This document shows, in pieces, positions 22,915 through 32,501 of a DNA stretch of 55,178 nucleotides. The position numbers were made by a program, and so were the translations under genes. This DNA is from Deltaproteobacteria bacterium (GTDB lineage Bacteria > Desulfobacterota > Desulfobaccia > Desulfobaccales > 0-14-0-80-60-11), in contig VGSW01000003.1 in NCBI GenBank assembly GCA_016874915.1, positions 1 through 55,178 of the forward strand, given 5' to 3'. How positions within the stretch are numbered: the first letter of the stretch is position 1; each line of letters opens with the position of its first letter. Under the pieces are notes generated by a model. It worked only from the letters and a program-made list of their open reading frames with translations. It was not told the DNA's origin and did no database searches.

Positions 22915-25500
22915 ATGATGAAATCTCGCGATTCGGACAGAGTTCAAGATCCGGTGTGCGGCATGCAGGTCAAACCTGACAGCCCCCATCGCACCGTCTT
23001 CCAAGGCCGTGCGTATGCCTTCTGCAGCCCCCATTGCCTTGACCGGTTCCAGAAGGAGCCGGAACGCTACCTTGGCGTGGGAGGCTCCGAGGAACCTGAA
23101 GTTGCGGCCCCGAAAGAGCAGCCGGAGACCCCCACAGAGTACCTGACCTGCCCCCTGCACTCCGAAGTAATGGAGCCGGCGCCCACCTGTCCCAAATGCG
23201 GGATGTTTTTGGAGAGGCCGACAGAGCCACAGTTGGAGGAGAAAAAGCCCGCTAAAGCGCCTGAGGTCCCAGGCGCTTATTACACCTGCCCCATGGACCC
23301 CGAAATTCGGGAGTCTCAGCCCGGTTCCTGCCCCAAGTGCGGCATGGCTTTGGAGACGGCCGCCCCGCCCGCTCCCTTGACGCGCACCGAATGGACCTGC
23401 CCCATGCACCCGGAAATCGTCAGCGATGCGCCGGGGAACTGTCCCAAGTGCGGCATGGCGCTGGAGCCTCGCACCGTGGCCTTGGAAGAGGAAGAGAACC
23501 CGGAGCTTCGAGACATGCGGCGGCGGTTCTGGGTGGCCCTGGCTCTCACCCTCCCCGTGGTCATTATCGCCATGGGCCACCTTATCCCCGGCCATCCCCT
23601 GGAGAAACTGGCCTCCCTTGAGGCATTGGGGTGGCTGGAGCTGGCCCTGGCGACACCGGCGGTATTGTGGGGCGGCTGGCCCTTCTTCGTTCGGGGCGTC
23701 CAATCGGTGATCAATCGTAGCCTGAACATGTTCACCCTCATCGGGCTGGGGGTGGCGGTGGCTTATGTCTATAGCGTCATCGCCCAGGCCTTTCCCGGCA
23801 TCTTCCCTGCCTCCTTTCGCGGGCCGGAAGGGAGAGTGGGGGTATATTTCGAGGCCGCGGCGGTCATCGTCACCCTGGTGCTCCTGGGCCAGGTGCTGGA
23901 GTTGAAGGCCCGGGGGCAGACCAGCGCCGCCATCAAAGCCCTGTTAGGGCTCGCCCCCAAGACTGCCTGCCGACTCCGGGAAGATGGGACCGAGGAAGAC
24001 ACACCCTTAGAACAGGTCCAGGTGGGTGACCGCCTCAGGGTGCGGCCCGGCGAAAAGGTGCCGGTGGACGGCATAGTCCTGGAAGGCAAGAGCGCGGTGG
24101 ACGAATCCATGGTCACCGGGGAGCCTATCCCGGTGGAGAAGGAGCCGGGCAGCCGGGTGATCGGGGCCACGGTGAACGGCACCGGGTCCCTGGTGATGCG
24201 GGCCGAGCGGGTGGGGGCGGAAACGCTCCTGGCCCAGATCGTCCGGATGGTGGCCGAGGCCCAACGTAGCCGGGCCCCCATCCAGAAACTGGCCGATGTG
24301 GTGGCGGCCTACTTCGTCCCCGCCGTGGTAGTGATCGCAGTTCTCACCTTCATTATCTGGACCCTGGTGGGGCCGGAGCCGCGGCTGGCCCACGCCCTGA
24401 TCAATGCCGTGGCCGTGCTCATCATCGCCTGCCCCTGCGCCCTGGGGCTGGCCACCCCCATGTCCATCATGGTGGCCACCGGCAAGGGCGCCACTGTGGG
24501 CGTCCTGTTCAAAAACGCCGAGGCCATCGAGGTCATGCGCCGGGTGGACACCCTGGTGGTGGATAAAACCGGCACCCTTACCGAGGGCAAACCCAAGCTG
24601 GTGACGGTCAGATCGGCCAACGGCCTGGATGAAGCGACCTTGCTCCGCCTGGCGGCCAGCCTGGAGCGGGGGAGCGAACATCCCTTGGCTGGGGCCATCG
24701 TCAAGGGAGCCCAGGAACGGGGCACTGATCTGGTCGAGGCGAAATCCTTCGAATACCTCACCGGCAAAGGGGTTACGGGGCAGGTGGACGGACGCCGGGT
24801 GGCTTTAGGAAATCGCCGCTTGCTGGAAGAGTTGGGAATCGATGCCGGGAAGTTATCCGCCCAGGCGGACGCCCTGCGGAAAGAGGGCCAGACCGTGATG
24901 CTGGTGGCCGTGGAAGGCCGGGCCGTCGGTTTGGTAGGGGTGGCGGACCCCATCAAGGAGACCACCCCGGCGGCCATTCAGCGGCTCCACGAAGAGGGCC
25001 TCCGCATCGTCATGCTCACCGGGGACAACCGCACCACCGCGGAGGCCGTGGCCCACAGACTGGACCTGGATGAAGTGATCCCGGAAGTCCTCCCGGACCA
25101 GAAGGCCGAAAAAGTCAAGGAATTGCAGAGAGAAGGCCGCTTCGTGGCCATGGCCGGCGACGGCATCAACGACGCCCCGGCCCTGGCCCAAGCCCAGGTG
25201 GGCGTCGCCATGGGCACCGGCACGGACGTGGCCATGGAGAGCGCCGGGGTGACCCTGGTCAAGGGTGATCTCCGGGGCATCGTCCGGGCCCGGCGGCTGA
25301 GCCGCGCCACCATGCGGAACATCAAGCAAAACCTGTTTTTTGCTTTTATCTATAACGCTCTGGGTATTCCCATTGCGGCAGGCATCCTCTACCCCCATTT
25401 CGGCATTTTGCTGAGTCCCATCATCGCGGCCGCGGCTATGAGCTTCAGTTCCATATCGGTGGTGGGCAACGCGCTCCGGCTGCGGAGATTATCCCTGTAA
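22915..25500 (+). CDS. copA: Copper-exporting P1B-type ATPase with YHS and three metal-binding modules
   Basis: The pump uses ATP to move Cu(I) (or Ag(I)) from the cytoplasm outwards. ATG 22915 (or 22918) is chosen because upstream codons read into the terminase relic. Order: YHS domain ([18 protein letters not shown]), then three heavy-metal-binding modules of the pattern CPxHxE/CPMxPEI...CPKCGM, eight TM helices, actuator TGEP, the transmembrane metal site CPC in [10 protein letters not shown], phosphorylation motif DKTGTLT, and the hinge [10 protein letters not shown]. The C-terminal [18 protein letters not shown] is typical of this subfamily. It is 861 residues. It heads the metal island, followed by a copper-oxidase remnant. 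Confidence 0.94.
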   Translation: MMKSRDSDRVQDPVCGMQVKPDSPHRTVFQGRAYAFCSPHCLDRFQKEPERYLGVGGSEEPEVAAPKEQPETPTEYLTCPLHSEVMEPAPTCPKCGMFLERPTEPQLEEKKPAKAPEVPGAYYTCPMDPEIRESQPGSCPKCGMALETAAPPAPLTRTEWTCPMHPEIVSDAPGNCPKCGMALEPRTVALEEEENPELRDMRRRFWVALALTLPVVIIAMGHLIPGHPLEKLASLEALGWLELALATPAVLWGGWPFFVRGVQSVINRSLNMFTLIGLGVAVAYVYSVIAQAFPGIFPASFRGPEGRVGVYFEAAAVIVTLVLLGQVLELKARGQTSAAIKALLGLAPKTACRLREDGTEEDTPLEQVQVGDRLRVRPGEKVPVDGIVLEGKSAVDESMVTGEPIPVEKEPGSRVIGATVNGTGSLVMRAERVGAETLLAQIVRMVAEAQRSRAPIQKLADVVAAYFVPAVVVIAVLTFIIWTLVGPEPRLAHALINAVAVLIIACPCALGLATPMSIMVATGKGATVGVLFKNAEAIEVMRRVDTLVVDKTGTLTEGKPKLVTVRSANGLDEATLLRLAASLERGSEHPLAGAIVKGAQERGTDLVEAKSFEYLTGKGVTGQVDGRRVALGNRRLLEELGIDAGKLSAQADALRKEGQTVMLVAVEGRAVGLVGVADPIKETTPAAIQRLHEEGLRIVMLTGDNRTTAEAVAHRLDLDEVIPEVLPDQKAEKVKELQREGRFVAMAGDGINDAPALAQAQVGVAMGTGTDVAMESAGVTLVKGDLRGIVRARRLSRATMRNIKQNLFFAFIYNALGIPIAAGILYPHFGILLSPIIAAAAMSFSSISVVGNALRLRRLSL

Positions 25501-25529
25501 ACCGGCAACGCGGTTGGTTCTTGCGGCAG

Positions 25530-25548
25530 AACTTGCATGATGCAAGTT
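25530..25548. promoter_or_regulatory. Perfect 9-bp palindrome, possible operator
   Basis: AACTTGCAT and ATGCAAGTT flank a single G, 29 bp after the copA stop and 46 bp before the next start. Size and symmetry suit a dimeric repressor or MerR-type site, but it does not match the consensus sites for CueR or CsoR that I know. A transcript hairpin is also possible. Confidence 0.35.
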
Positions 25549-25594
25549 TGTCCTTGATTTCACTTGGGAAAAAACACGGACTCCATCGGATTAT

Positions 25595-26026
25595 ATGAAA
25601 TACATCGCCATAATCAGGATAATGTTCCTCCCCGGGTTTCTGTTGAATTTTGTTTGGGAGAGTCTGCAATCGAGTTTATATAATTACCATTTCAATGAGT
25701 TGATTGAATTTATTGTAGTACATGTAAGAGCTTCCTTAGGTGATGTCGTTATTATACTGATAATATATTTTTTAGGCAGTTTTATTTATAGAGATTCAAG
25801 CTGGTTCATTTATCTGAATAAATCAAAAATATTTTATACCATCATATCAGGATTTCTTATCGGCCTAGCGATTGAGAAATTCTGTCTTCAAAGCGGCAGA
25901 TGGTCTTATAGTCAGGCGATGCCGATAATTCCTCTCATAAAAGTAGGATTGAGTCCGATTTTACAGATGACAACACTGCCGTTGGTAACTTTGACAATAG
26001 CTAAACGATTATTGAAATCTCGTTAA
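25595..26026 (+). CDS. Small integral membrane protein of the copper island
   Basis: No named family is recognised. The 143-residue protein has about four TM helices (residues 3-20, 45-65, 78-96 and 112-133) and a conserved-looking motif SGRWSYSQAMPIIPLIKVG. The gene is clearly more AT-rich than its neighbours, a sign of separate origin. It lies between copA and a multicopper-oxidase remnant. A metal-transport or maturation role is an inference from context only. Confidence 0.7.
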   Translation: MKYIAIIRIMFLPGFLLNFVWESLQSSLYNYHFNELIEFIVVHVRASLGDVVIILIIYFLGSFIYRDSSWFIYLNKSKIFYTIISGFLIGLAIEKFCLQSGRWSYSQAMPIIPLIKVGLSPILQMTTLPLVTLTIAKRLLKSR

Positions 26027-26071
26027 GTGGGTAATGAGTTGCGAATAAGCTTTTGATACGGGAGAAGCCAA

Positions 26072-26647
26072 ATGGTATGGCCGGCAAAATTCCTGGCAGG
26101 TGGAGGTCTTATTCTACTTATTCTCTCCTTCCCTATGCCGATACAAGCGGCCATCGTCGAATATGAACTCACCATCGCCCTACAGGAGGTCAACATCACG
26201 GGCAAGCCGACTTGGGGCATGACTATCAATGGAGGTATTCCAGGTCCGACCTTGCGCTTTAAAGAAGGCGATACCGCCCGTATCCGCGTTCATAACCGCA
26301 TGAAGGAGGACACCTCCATTCACTGGCATGGGGTACTCGTTCCGCCAAATATGGATGGCGTTCCTTACGTGAGCTTTCCCCCCATTGAGCCGGGCGCCAC
26401 CTTTACCTATGAATTTCCCATCCGCCAAACCGGAACTTACTGGTATCACTCCCACACCAGGCTGCAGGAGCAACGCGGCCATAAAGGGGACATCGTCATC
26501 GAGCCCGTGGGAAGTACACGCCGGCGTGACTTACCTGATATCGAAAAATACTTCACTAATCGGGCAATGGCACTCCGATTATGGATGGGGTGGCGGGCTG
26601 CGAATCCGGTTTTGATCCAGATAATTCCTAACCCTCACAAACCCTGA
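26072..26647 (+). pseudogene. Truncated multicopper oxidase (CopA-type), N-terminal cupredoxin only
   Basis: Full-length periplasmic copper oxidases of this type have three cupredoxin domains and about 550-650 residues. Here only the signal peptide and first domain remain, with the trinuclear-cluster ligands HWHG (in SIHWHGVLVPP) and WYHSHT. From about residue 150 (after DIVIEPVGS) the sequence becomes unrelated and ends. Domain 3 with the type-1 copper site and the remaining ligands is missing, so it cannot be an oxidase. The gene has a start but poor preceding signals. It looks like a deletion product. Confidence 0.75.
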
Positions 26648-26722
26648 TTTCTTGCTGATAAAACATATGTATCTGAAAAAAATGGGACTTCGGCTTTTGC
26701 GACGCTGGGAGGCACAACAATC

Positions 26723-27787
26723 ATGATTATTGACCCTATTTGTAAAATAGAAGTCAAAGAAGATGAAGCCCTAAAAGCCGAATGTGACGGCTTGATTTAC
26801 TATTTTTGCTCGGAAGGTTGCCGGGATAAATTCCTCAAAGAGCGAACCTTCGCCCGCACCGCCTACGACCTGATCATCATCGGCGGCGGGCCCGCGGGCC
26901 TGACCGCGGCGGTCTATGCCGCCACCTTGAAGATGGAGGCCCTGCTGGTGGCCAAGGACCTGGGCGGGCAGGCGGTGGACAGCACCAAGATCGAAAATTA
27001 CCTGGGCTTCGATTTCATCACCGGTCCGGAGCTCATCGACAAATTCAAGCACCACCTCTTTGATTCCCACTATATTGACCACCTGATGAGCGAAGTGGAA
27101 AAGATTGAACCCGATGACGGCGGGTTTAAGGTCACCACTTCGGAGTTAACCACCTACACCGCCAAGACCCTCATCATCGCCACCGGCATGACCCGGAGGC
27201 GGCTTGGAGTTCCCGGAGAAGAGAAGTTCCTGAGGAAAGGCATCTTTTACGGCAACGTCCAGGAGCTTTCCTTCGTAGAGGGGGAAGACGCGGCGGTCAT
27301 CGGCGGGGGCAACTCGGCCCTCCAGGTCGTGGAGAACCTGCACACGGTGGCCCGGAATATCCACCTTATTTCCACCTCGGAACTGACCGCGGACCCGGCG
27401 GTGGTGGAACGGGTCGGTTGTCTTGCAAATTTGCATACTTATCTTGGCTATAAGGTTCTCGAATTCACCGGCGACCGGACCCTGGGCGGAGTCACCATCA
27501 GGAAAAAGGCCGGGGCCGAAACCCTGAGCCTGCCGGTAAAGGGCGCGTTCATCGCCGTGGGCCTGGAACCCAACTCCTCCCTGGCGGCCCCGCTGGTGCA
27601 ACTCAATGAGCGGCGGGAGATCATGATCCACCCAGACTGCTCCACTTTTCACCCGGGGATTTTCGCCGCGGGAGACGTGACCGATGCCTTCGGCAAGAGG
27701 ATCATCATCGCCTCGGGGGAAGGGGCCAAGGCCGCTCTGGCGGCCAGGCAATATCTGTTGAACCTGCGGAAAGCGGTGTGCGCTTAG
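26723..27787 (+). CDS. YHS-domain flavoprotein, thioredoxin-reductase-like but lacking CxxC
   Basis: Residues 1-40 form a YHS metal-binding domain (DPICKIEV then YYFCSEGCRDKFLKE). The rest is a thioredoxin-reductase fold: FAD motif IIIGGGPAGLTAAVYA, nucleotide motif VIGGGNSALQVVENL, and C-terminal FAD motif GIFAAGDVTD. In true thioredoxin reductases a CATC-type redox disulfide precedes the nucleotide motif. Here that place reads GIFYGNVQELSFVEGEDAAV, with no cysteines. The HRR-type NADPH-selectivity motif is also absent. It should therefore be an NAD(P)H-flavin reductase rather than a disulfide reductase, possibly acting on a metal ion or another partner held by the YHS domain. Confidence 0.85.
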   Translation: MIIDPICKIEVKEDEALKAECDGLIYYFCSEGCRDKFLKERTFARTAYDLIIIGGGPAGLTAAVYAATLKMEALLVAKDLGGQAVDSTKIENYLGFDFITGPELIDKFKHHLFDSHYIDHLMSEVEKIEPDDGGFKVTTSELTTYTAKTLIIATGMTRRRLGVPGEEKFLRKGIFYGNVQELSFVEGEDAAVIGGGNSALQVVENLHTVARNIHLISTSELTADPAVVERVGCLANLHTYLGYKVLEFTGDRTLGGVTIRKKAGAETLSLPVKGAFIAVGLEPNSSLAAPLVQLNERREIMIHPDCSTFHPGIFAAGDVTDAFGKRIIIASGEGAKAALAARQYLLNLRKAVCA

Positions 27788-27826
27788 CCCTATCAGTTTT
27801 CCATGTATAGTCTCTTGGGAAAAATT

Positions 27827-27994
27827 ATGAAATATCAGCGGTTCATCGGCCTGGCACTACTTATCATCATCTGCTTAATGGGTTGCGCCGCGCCGGGTCC
27901 GTGCCTGACCAGAGGCGGGCGAGGCCAGGGGTTTCGCTGTCAGGAAGCTCCACCGAAACTGCCGCCTATGGCGACTCCCAAGCTTTATCAATAA
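27827..27994 (+). CDS. Small lipoprotein
   Basis: The product is 55 residues from ATG 27827 with a type II signal peptide and lipobox LMGC (MKYQRFIGLALLIIICLMGC). The mature part is about 36 residues and Pro-rich. No family is recognised. It lies 39 bp behind the YHS flavoprotein. Confidence 0.6.
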   Translation: MKYQRFIGLALLIIICLMGCAAPGPCLTRGGRGQGFRCQEAPPKLPPMATPKLYQ

Positions 27995-28150
27995 TCCTTA
28001 AGAACACCCCGTAATAAATATTGAGACGCCTGGCGGGAAAGCCCTTGATTTCGGGGGGGGGGATACTATTTTGTCAATATATATCGCTGCATAAGGGAAG
28101 GGACAAGTTACTCCCTGCCTCTCAAATGCCATGAACGGAGGTTTTGGACT

Positions 28151-28573
28151 ATGAAACAAAGGTTAATGATTGCGATTCTGGCAGGGGCCTTGAGTCTGGG
28201 TTACGGATCAGTGGCGGCCCAGGAGCACCCCGGCGGGATGCGCGGGGGCGGCGCCGGCCAGCAGATGATGGGTCAGGGCCAACAAGAGCATCCCTCCGGA
28301 CAACACATGATGGGTCCTGGGATGATGCACAACATGGGCACGATGTCCGACATGATGCGGGACATGCACCAGATGATGGGCTCGCAGCGGATGACCCCGG
28401 AGCAGCACCAGCAGATGATGCAGATGATGAACCGGATGGGGCAGATGATGCAAGAAATGCAGGGTCCCCAGGCGGCCCAAATGGAGCCCCAGCATACCCG
28501 GCAATTGCAAGAGATGCAGCGGCAGCTTAAGAATCTGAAGGGCCAAGCGCAGAAGCAGGAGCACAAGCATTAA
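28151..28573 (+). CDS. Met/Gln/His-rich periplasmic protein, copy 1
   Basis: The product is 140 residues with a Sec signal peptide (MKQRLMIAILAGALSLGYGS, cut near VAAQ). The mature chain is extremely rich in Met, Gln and His, with repeated MM pairs (QQMMG, HHMMGPGMMHNMG-like), the block RMTPEQHQQMMQMM, and a terminal QEHKH. Clusters of Met and His bind Cu(I)/Ag(I), and the MTPEQ helix recalls periplasmic Spy/CpxP-type metal sensors. A periplasmic copper buffer or sensor is the likely role. A paralogue lies at 42641. An AACGGAGG ribosome-binding site precedes it. Confidence 0.8.
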   Translation: MKQRLMIAILAGALSLGYGSVAAQEHPGGMRGGGAGQQMMGQGQQEHPSGQHMMGPGMMHNMGTMSDMMRDMHQMMGSQRMTPEQHQQMMQMMNRMGQMMQEMQGPQAAQMEPQHTRQLQEMQRQLKNLKGQAQKQEHKH

Positions 28574-28600
28574 CCTGGGATAGCCCGGAAGGAGGTCCCT

Positions 28601-28759
28601 ATGTGGAGAAGAATCGTGTTCTTTCTGTGGATCGTCCTGTTAAGCGCCCAGGCAATCACTTCCTGTGCCGAAAGGCCGAGGCCGGGACCACGGGATTTGA
28701 TGGAAGAACGATACCAGGAACAAGAACTTCGAAGAGTAATCCTACAGCAAAGTGGATAA
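28601..28759 (+). CDS. Very small lipoprotein
   Basis: The product is 52 residues starting MWRRIVFFLWIVLLSAQAI, with a lipobox-like ITSC at positions 19-22 and a charged tail (PRDLMEERYQEQELRR). The ribosome-binding site GAAGGAGGTCCCT is excellent. The same start region, including its ribosome-binding site, recurs at 33721-33745 in a frameshifted copy, which supports this being a real gene. Function unknown. Confidence 0.6.
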   Translation: MWRRIVFFLWIVLLSAQAITSCAERPRPGPRDLMEERYQEQELRRVILQQSG

Positions 28760-28926
28760 ACGGCTCGCAGCCTTCCCCCGACCAGGCGTTCTTCGTCTGC
28801 GGGATGACCAAAAGTTACGGTTTTGCCAGGGGCCAATGAAAAGAACTTGAGATTTCGCTGTCTTGGTTCGGGGGGCGAGATTCATGAAAGAGGATGAACC
28901 GGGTTAGCCGGAAAATAGAGAACATC

Positions 28927-29077
28927 ATGCGTCGGGGAGCGATCCTTCTAATTTTTCTGATGGCGAAGCGTCTTCTCACGGACGGGGCTCTCCCAGACAA
29001 CCGGCGGTTCGAATACGCCGGAGGCGGCGGCTCTCAAGATGGGCATCGGCCTCCATGAGAACAGCCGAACACAATAA
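28927..29077 (+). pseudogene. Possible decayed small secreted protein gene
   Basis: ATG 28927 opens a hydrophobic leader (MRRGAILLIFLMA). After a one-base frame change the sequence continues plausibly as LSQTTGGSNTPEAAALKMGI to a stop at 29075. The two halves are in different frames, so this would be a relic. The surrounding 28760-29103 region holds nothing else I can support. Confidence 0.25.
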
Positions 29078-29103
29078 ATGAACGATCCAGGAGGAAATTA
29101 CCC

Positions 29104-29505
29104 ATGGAAAAAAGACCAGCATCGCTTCTACTTATCATTCTTGTTGGGGTTATCGGAATCAGCCTGCTTGGCTGTGCAGGAAGACCGACCGTCACGGCTC
29201 CAGCCAAGACCCTGCCTGAAATGCTCAGGGAGGCAGGTTTCAAGGTGTATGCTGCGGATACGCCCCAAGAAATGGCCTATCTTCAAACCTGCCCAAGAGA
29301 TACGCTAATGATTCATGAGCGGCCGGGCGCCAGGTGTTACGCATTTTCAGATCCGACTTCGAAGTCCATGTACATCGGGGATGAAGCGGCGTACCGGCGC
29401 TTTAGTGACCTCTTGGAACAGAGAGAGCAAAAGATCATGGAACAGAGGATAGAAAATGATCCGCAGTTTTGGCTTCTCTGGAGAACCCGTTGGGGAGGTG
29501 GTTAA
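29104..29505 (+). CDS. Lipoprotein of unknown function
   Basis: The product is 133 residues with a type II signal peptide and lipobox LLGC at residues 21-24. Next comes a compact globular region with two Cys (LQTCPRD, GARCYAF) and a basic, Gln-rich C-terminus ending WRTRWGGG. A strong CAGGAGGAAATT ribosome-binding site precedes the ATG. No family is recognised. It lies in the metal island 140 bp upstream of a P2-type ATPase. Confidence 0.75.
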   Translation: MEKRPASLLLIILVGVIGISLLGCAGRPTVTAPAKTLPEMLREAGFKVYAADTPQEMAYLQTCPRDTLMIHERPGARCYAFSDPTSKSMYIGDEAAYRRFSDLLEQREQKIMEQRIENDPQFWLLWRTRWGGG

Positions 29506-29647
29506 TGTTTGCCGAAAAACCGACTGACAACTCCAGGGGATGAAAACGCAACTGGCAGAAATCAAAGCCCGGTTGGAGAGCCAAAGAAAATGACCGATTG
29601 ATTTCGGGCGCCGAATTCTCTTGCGATTCCGAAAGGGGGAAGGGATC

Positions 29648-32428
29648 ATGCCCGTTCCTGATGAAGCTCAAACAGCAGCGGCAGAACGGCCATATTATAC
29701 GCTGCCTTCTGAGCAAGTGTTGTCGATCTTCGACACCGGCCCCGCCGGCCTGAGCGCCGTCGAGGCCCGGGAGCGCCTGGACAAATATGGTCCCAACGAG
29801 CTCACCCCGCCGAAAAAAATCTCTCCCTGGGTCATCTTTTTCCGGCAGTTCCAGAACCTCCTCATCCTTATCCTGATCGCGGCCACCGGCATCTCCTTCT
29901 TCCTGGGGGAACACCTGGACGCCTACGTCATCCTGGTGATCATCCTGGCCTGCACTATCCTGGGGTTCGTCCAGGAGTACCGGGCCGAGCAGGCGGCCGC
30001 GGCTCTTCAGAAACTGGCGGCACCCGAGGCTACGGTACTCCGGGAGGGTCTGGAACAGATCATTCCCGCCCGGGAGGTGGTCCCCGGTGATGTGCTGGTC
30101 TTGCATACCGGCGATAAGGTGGCCGCCGACGGCCGCTTGCTGGAAGCCATCAACCTCAAGAACGACGAATCCCTCCTCACCGGGGAATCTACCTCGGTCA
30201 GCAAAGCAACGGACCCGCTCCCCCAGCCACCCGTGCCGGTGGCCGATCAGAAAAACATGGTCTTCGGCGGCACGGTCGTTACCTACGGCCGGGGCCGGGC
30301 GGTGGTGACGGCCACCGCTATGGACACCGAGTTTGGCGGCATCGCCCGCATGCTGGGGGAGGTGGTTCAGGAGAAGACCCCCCTGGAGGCCCGCATGGCC
30401 TCCATCGGCCTGGTCTTGAGCATCCTGTGCCTGTCGGTGAGCGCGGGCGCCATAGTTTTCGGCGTCATCCGCGGCCATAACTGGCTGCAAATGCTCATCT
30501 GGGGCATCAGCCTGGCGGTGGCCGCGGTGCCGGAAGCGCTGCCCGCCGTGGTAACCGGAGCCCTGGCCATCGGCACCACCCGCATGGCTCGCCGCAAGGC
30601 CATCGTCAAACGCCTGCCGGCCGTGGAAACCATGGGTTGCACCACGGTGATCTGCACCGATAAGACCGGCACCCTCACGAAAAATGAAATGACCGTGCGC
30701 CGGCTTTTCCTGGATAACCGGGAGCTTGCGGTGAGCGGCCTGGGATATGAGCCCGAAGGCGGCTTTTTCATAGAAGGGAGCGAAATTGCCCCGGGGGATG
30801 ACCCGGTCCTGCAGGAAGCCAGCCGCATTGCCATGCTGTGCAACGACGCCGTCTTAACGGAAACGGTGGAGGGGGCCTGGACCATCCAGGGCGACCCCAC
30901 CGAGGGGGCCCTGGTGGTGCTGGGCCGTAAAGCCGGACTCCATGAAGCGGTGTTGGCCCGGGATTACCCCCGGGGGGCGGAAATTCCCTTCGACTCGGAA
31001 CGGAAGCGCATGACCACCTTTCATCAAGGTCCAGACGGCATCCTGGCCTGCGTCAAGGGAGCACCAGAAAGCCTGCTGGTCCGCTGCACCCGTATGTTGT
31101 CCGGTTTTGGCGAGAGGCCCTGCGAGAAGCCCTTGAGTGAGGGAAATCGCCAGGTAATTATGGAAGAAGCCGCGCACATGGCCGGGGAGGCATTGAGGGT
31201 CCTGGGACTGGCTTACCGTAGATTGGAATCGATCCCGGGGTCGCCTTCCGAAGAGATGGAGACGGATTTGGTATGGCTGGGGCTGGTGGGAATGATGGAC
31301 CCGCCCCGTTCCGAGGCCAAAGAAGCCGTGAGCAAATGCCATCAGGCGGGCATCCGGGTGATCATGGTCACCGGGGATCATCCGGACACCGCCCTGGCCA
31401 TTGCCCGGGAACTCGGGCTGGTCCCTCCGGGGCAGGCAAAAGCCGCGGTGCTGACCGGGGCCGACCTGTCCCGCTTGAGCGACGAAGAATTATCCATGGT
31501 TTTACCCCAAGCGCCGGTGTTTGCCCGGGTGGCCCCGGAGCACAAGCTGCGTCTGGTAAACCTCCTGAAGGGCCAGGGGGAAATAGTGGCCATGACCGGA
31601 GACGGGGTTAACGACGCCCCGGCCTTAAAAAGGGCGGATATCGGGGTGGCCATGGGGATTACCGGCACCGAGGTCACCAAGGAGACCGCGGACATGATCC
31701 TGGCGGACGACAATTTCGCCACCCTGGTGGCCGCGGTGGAGGAAGGCCGAGCCATCTTCGACAACATCAAAAAATACCTTATCTTTTTGCTAAGTGCCAA
31801 CCTGGCCGAGATCACGGTGCTCACCGGCACCTTCTTCCTGGGGATGCCCCTGCCCCTGGTGGCCCTGCAGATCCTCTGGGTGAACCTCACCACCGACGGC
31901 CTTCCCGCCCTGGCCCTGGGAGTGGACCCCAAGGCCCCGGATATCATGGCGCGGCCTCCACGCCCGCCGGAAGAAGGGGTATTCACCAGATCGGTGATCG
32001 CCCTGATGGTGGTGATCACCGCCTATCTCACCGTGGGCCTGATTCCGCTCTTCCACCACTATTACCACGGCTACCTGGCGGTGATGGGGGACCCGGAGCT
32101 ATCCCTCACCCGGGCCCAGACCATGGTCTTCGTGACCCTGGTGCTGGCCGAACTGGTGATTGCCTTCAATTGCCGCTCGGAATATCACTCCCTGTTTACT
32201 GTAGGAGTTCTCGCCAACCGTTTTCTGCTCCTCGCCACCCTCATCTCCCTGGGCATGGTGGTGGTGGTGGTCCAGTGGCCTCCCCTGGCTCGCCTCTTCC
32301 ACGCCGTGCCCCTGGGCTGGAAAGAATGGCTCTTCGCCGCGTTCCTGGCTTTTCTGCTCCTCCCGGTGGTGGAAGTGACCAAGTGGCTGATCCGGCAGGG
32401 GGCCAGGCGCATGGCCGTAGGATCATAA
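29648..32428 (+). CDS. P2-type cation-transporting ATPase (Ca2+-type)
   Basis: The product is 926 residues from ATG 29648; upstream in-frame codons from 29621 are not needed. It has an N-terminal cation-ATPase domain, actuator LLTGEST, fourth-helix ion site AAVPEALPAVVTG (PEGL-type as in SERCA/PMCA pumps), DKTGTLTKNE, GDGVNDAPALKRADIG, and a long C-terminal membrane domain (cation ATPase C). This is the calcium/manganese (P2A/P2B) class, not a heavy-metal P1B pump. The metal specificity in this copper-rich setting is uncertain. Confidence 0.9.
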   Translation: MPVPDEAQTAAAERPYYTLPSEQVLSIFDTGPAGLSAVEARERLDKYGPNELTPPKKISPWVIFFRQFQNLLILILIAATGISFFLGEHLDAYVILVIILACTILGFVQEYRAEQAAAALQKLAAPEATVLREGLEQIIPAREVVPGDVLVLHTGDKVAADGRLLEAINLKNDESLLTGESTSVSKATDPLPQPPVPVADQKNMVFGGTVVTYGRGRAVVTATAMDTEFGGIARMLGEVVQEKTPLEARMASIGLVLSILCLSVSAGAIVFGVIRGHNWLQMLIWGISLAVAAVPEALPAVVTGALAIGTTRMARRKAIVKRLPAVETMGCTTVICTDKTGTLTKNEMTVRRLFLDNRELAVSGLGYEPEGGFFIEGSEIAPGDDPVLQEASRIAMLCNDAVLTETVEGAWTIQGDPTEGALVVLGRKAGLHEAVLARDYPRGAEIPFDSERKRMTTFHQGPDGILACVKGAPESLLVRCTRMLSGFGERPCEKPLSEGNRQVIMEEAAHMAGEALRVLGLAYRRLESIPGSPSEEMETDLVWLGLVGMMDPPRSEAKEAVSKCHQAGIRVIMVTGDHPDTALAIARELGLVPPGQAKAAVLTGADLSRLSDEELSMVLPQAPVFARVAPEHKLRLVNLLKGQGEIVAMTGDGVNDAPALKRADIGVAMGITGTEVTKETADMILADDNFATLVAAVEEGRAIFDNIKKYLIFLLSANLAEITVLTGTFFLGMPLPLVALQILWVNLTTDGLPALALGVDPKAPDIMARPPRPPEEGVFTRSVIALMVVITAYLTVGLIPLFHHYYHGYLAVMGDPELSLTRAQTMVFVTLVLAELVIAFNCRSEYHSLFTVGVLANRFLLLATLISLGMVVVVVQWPPLARLFHAVPLGWKEWLFAAFLAFLLLPVVEVTKWLIRQGARRMAVGS

Positions 32429-32501
32429 AAGCAAGGGGTGCTGTCAGCAAAAAGCCCTGGAGCGATTTCAAAATGTTTATGCCGCATAATTAGGAGGCTT
32501 T

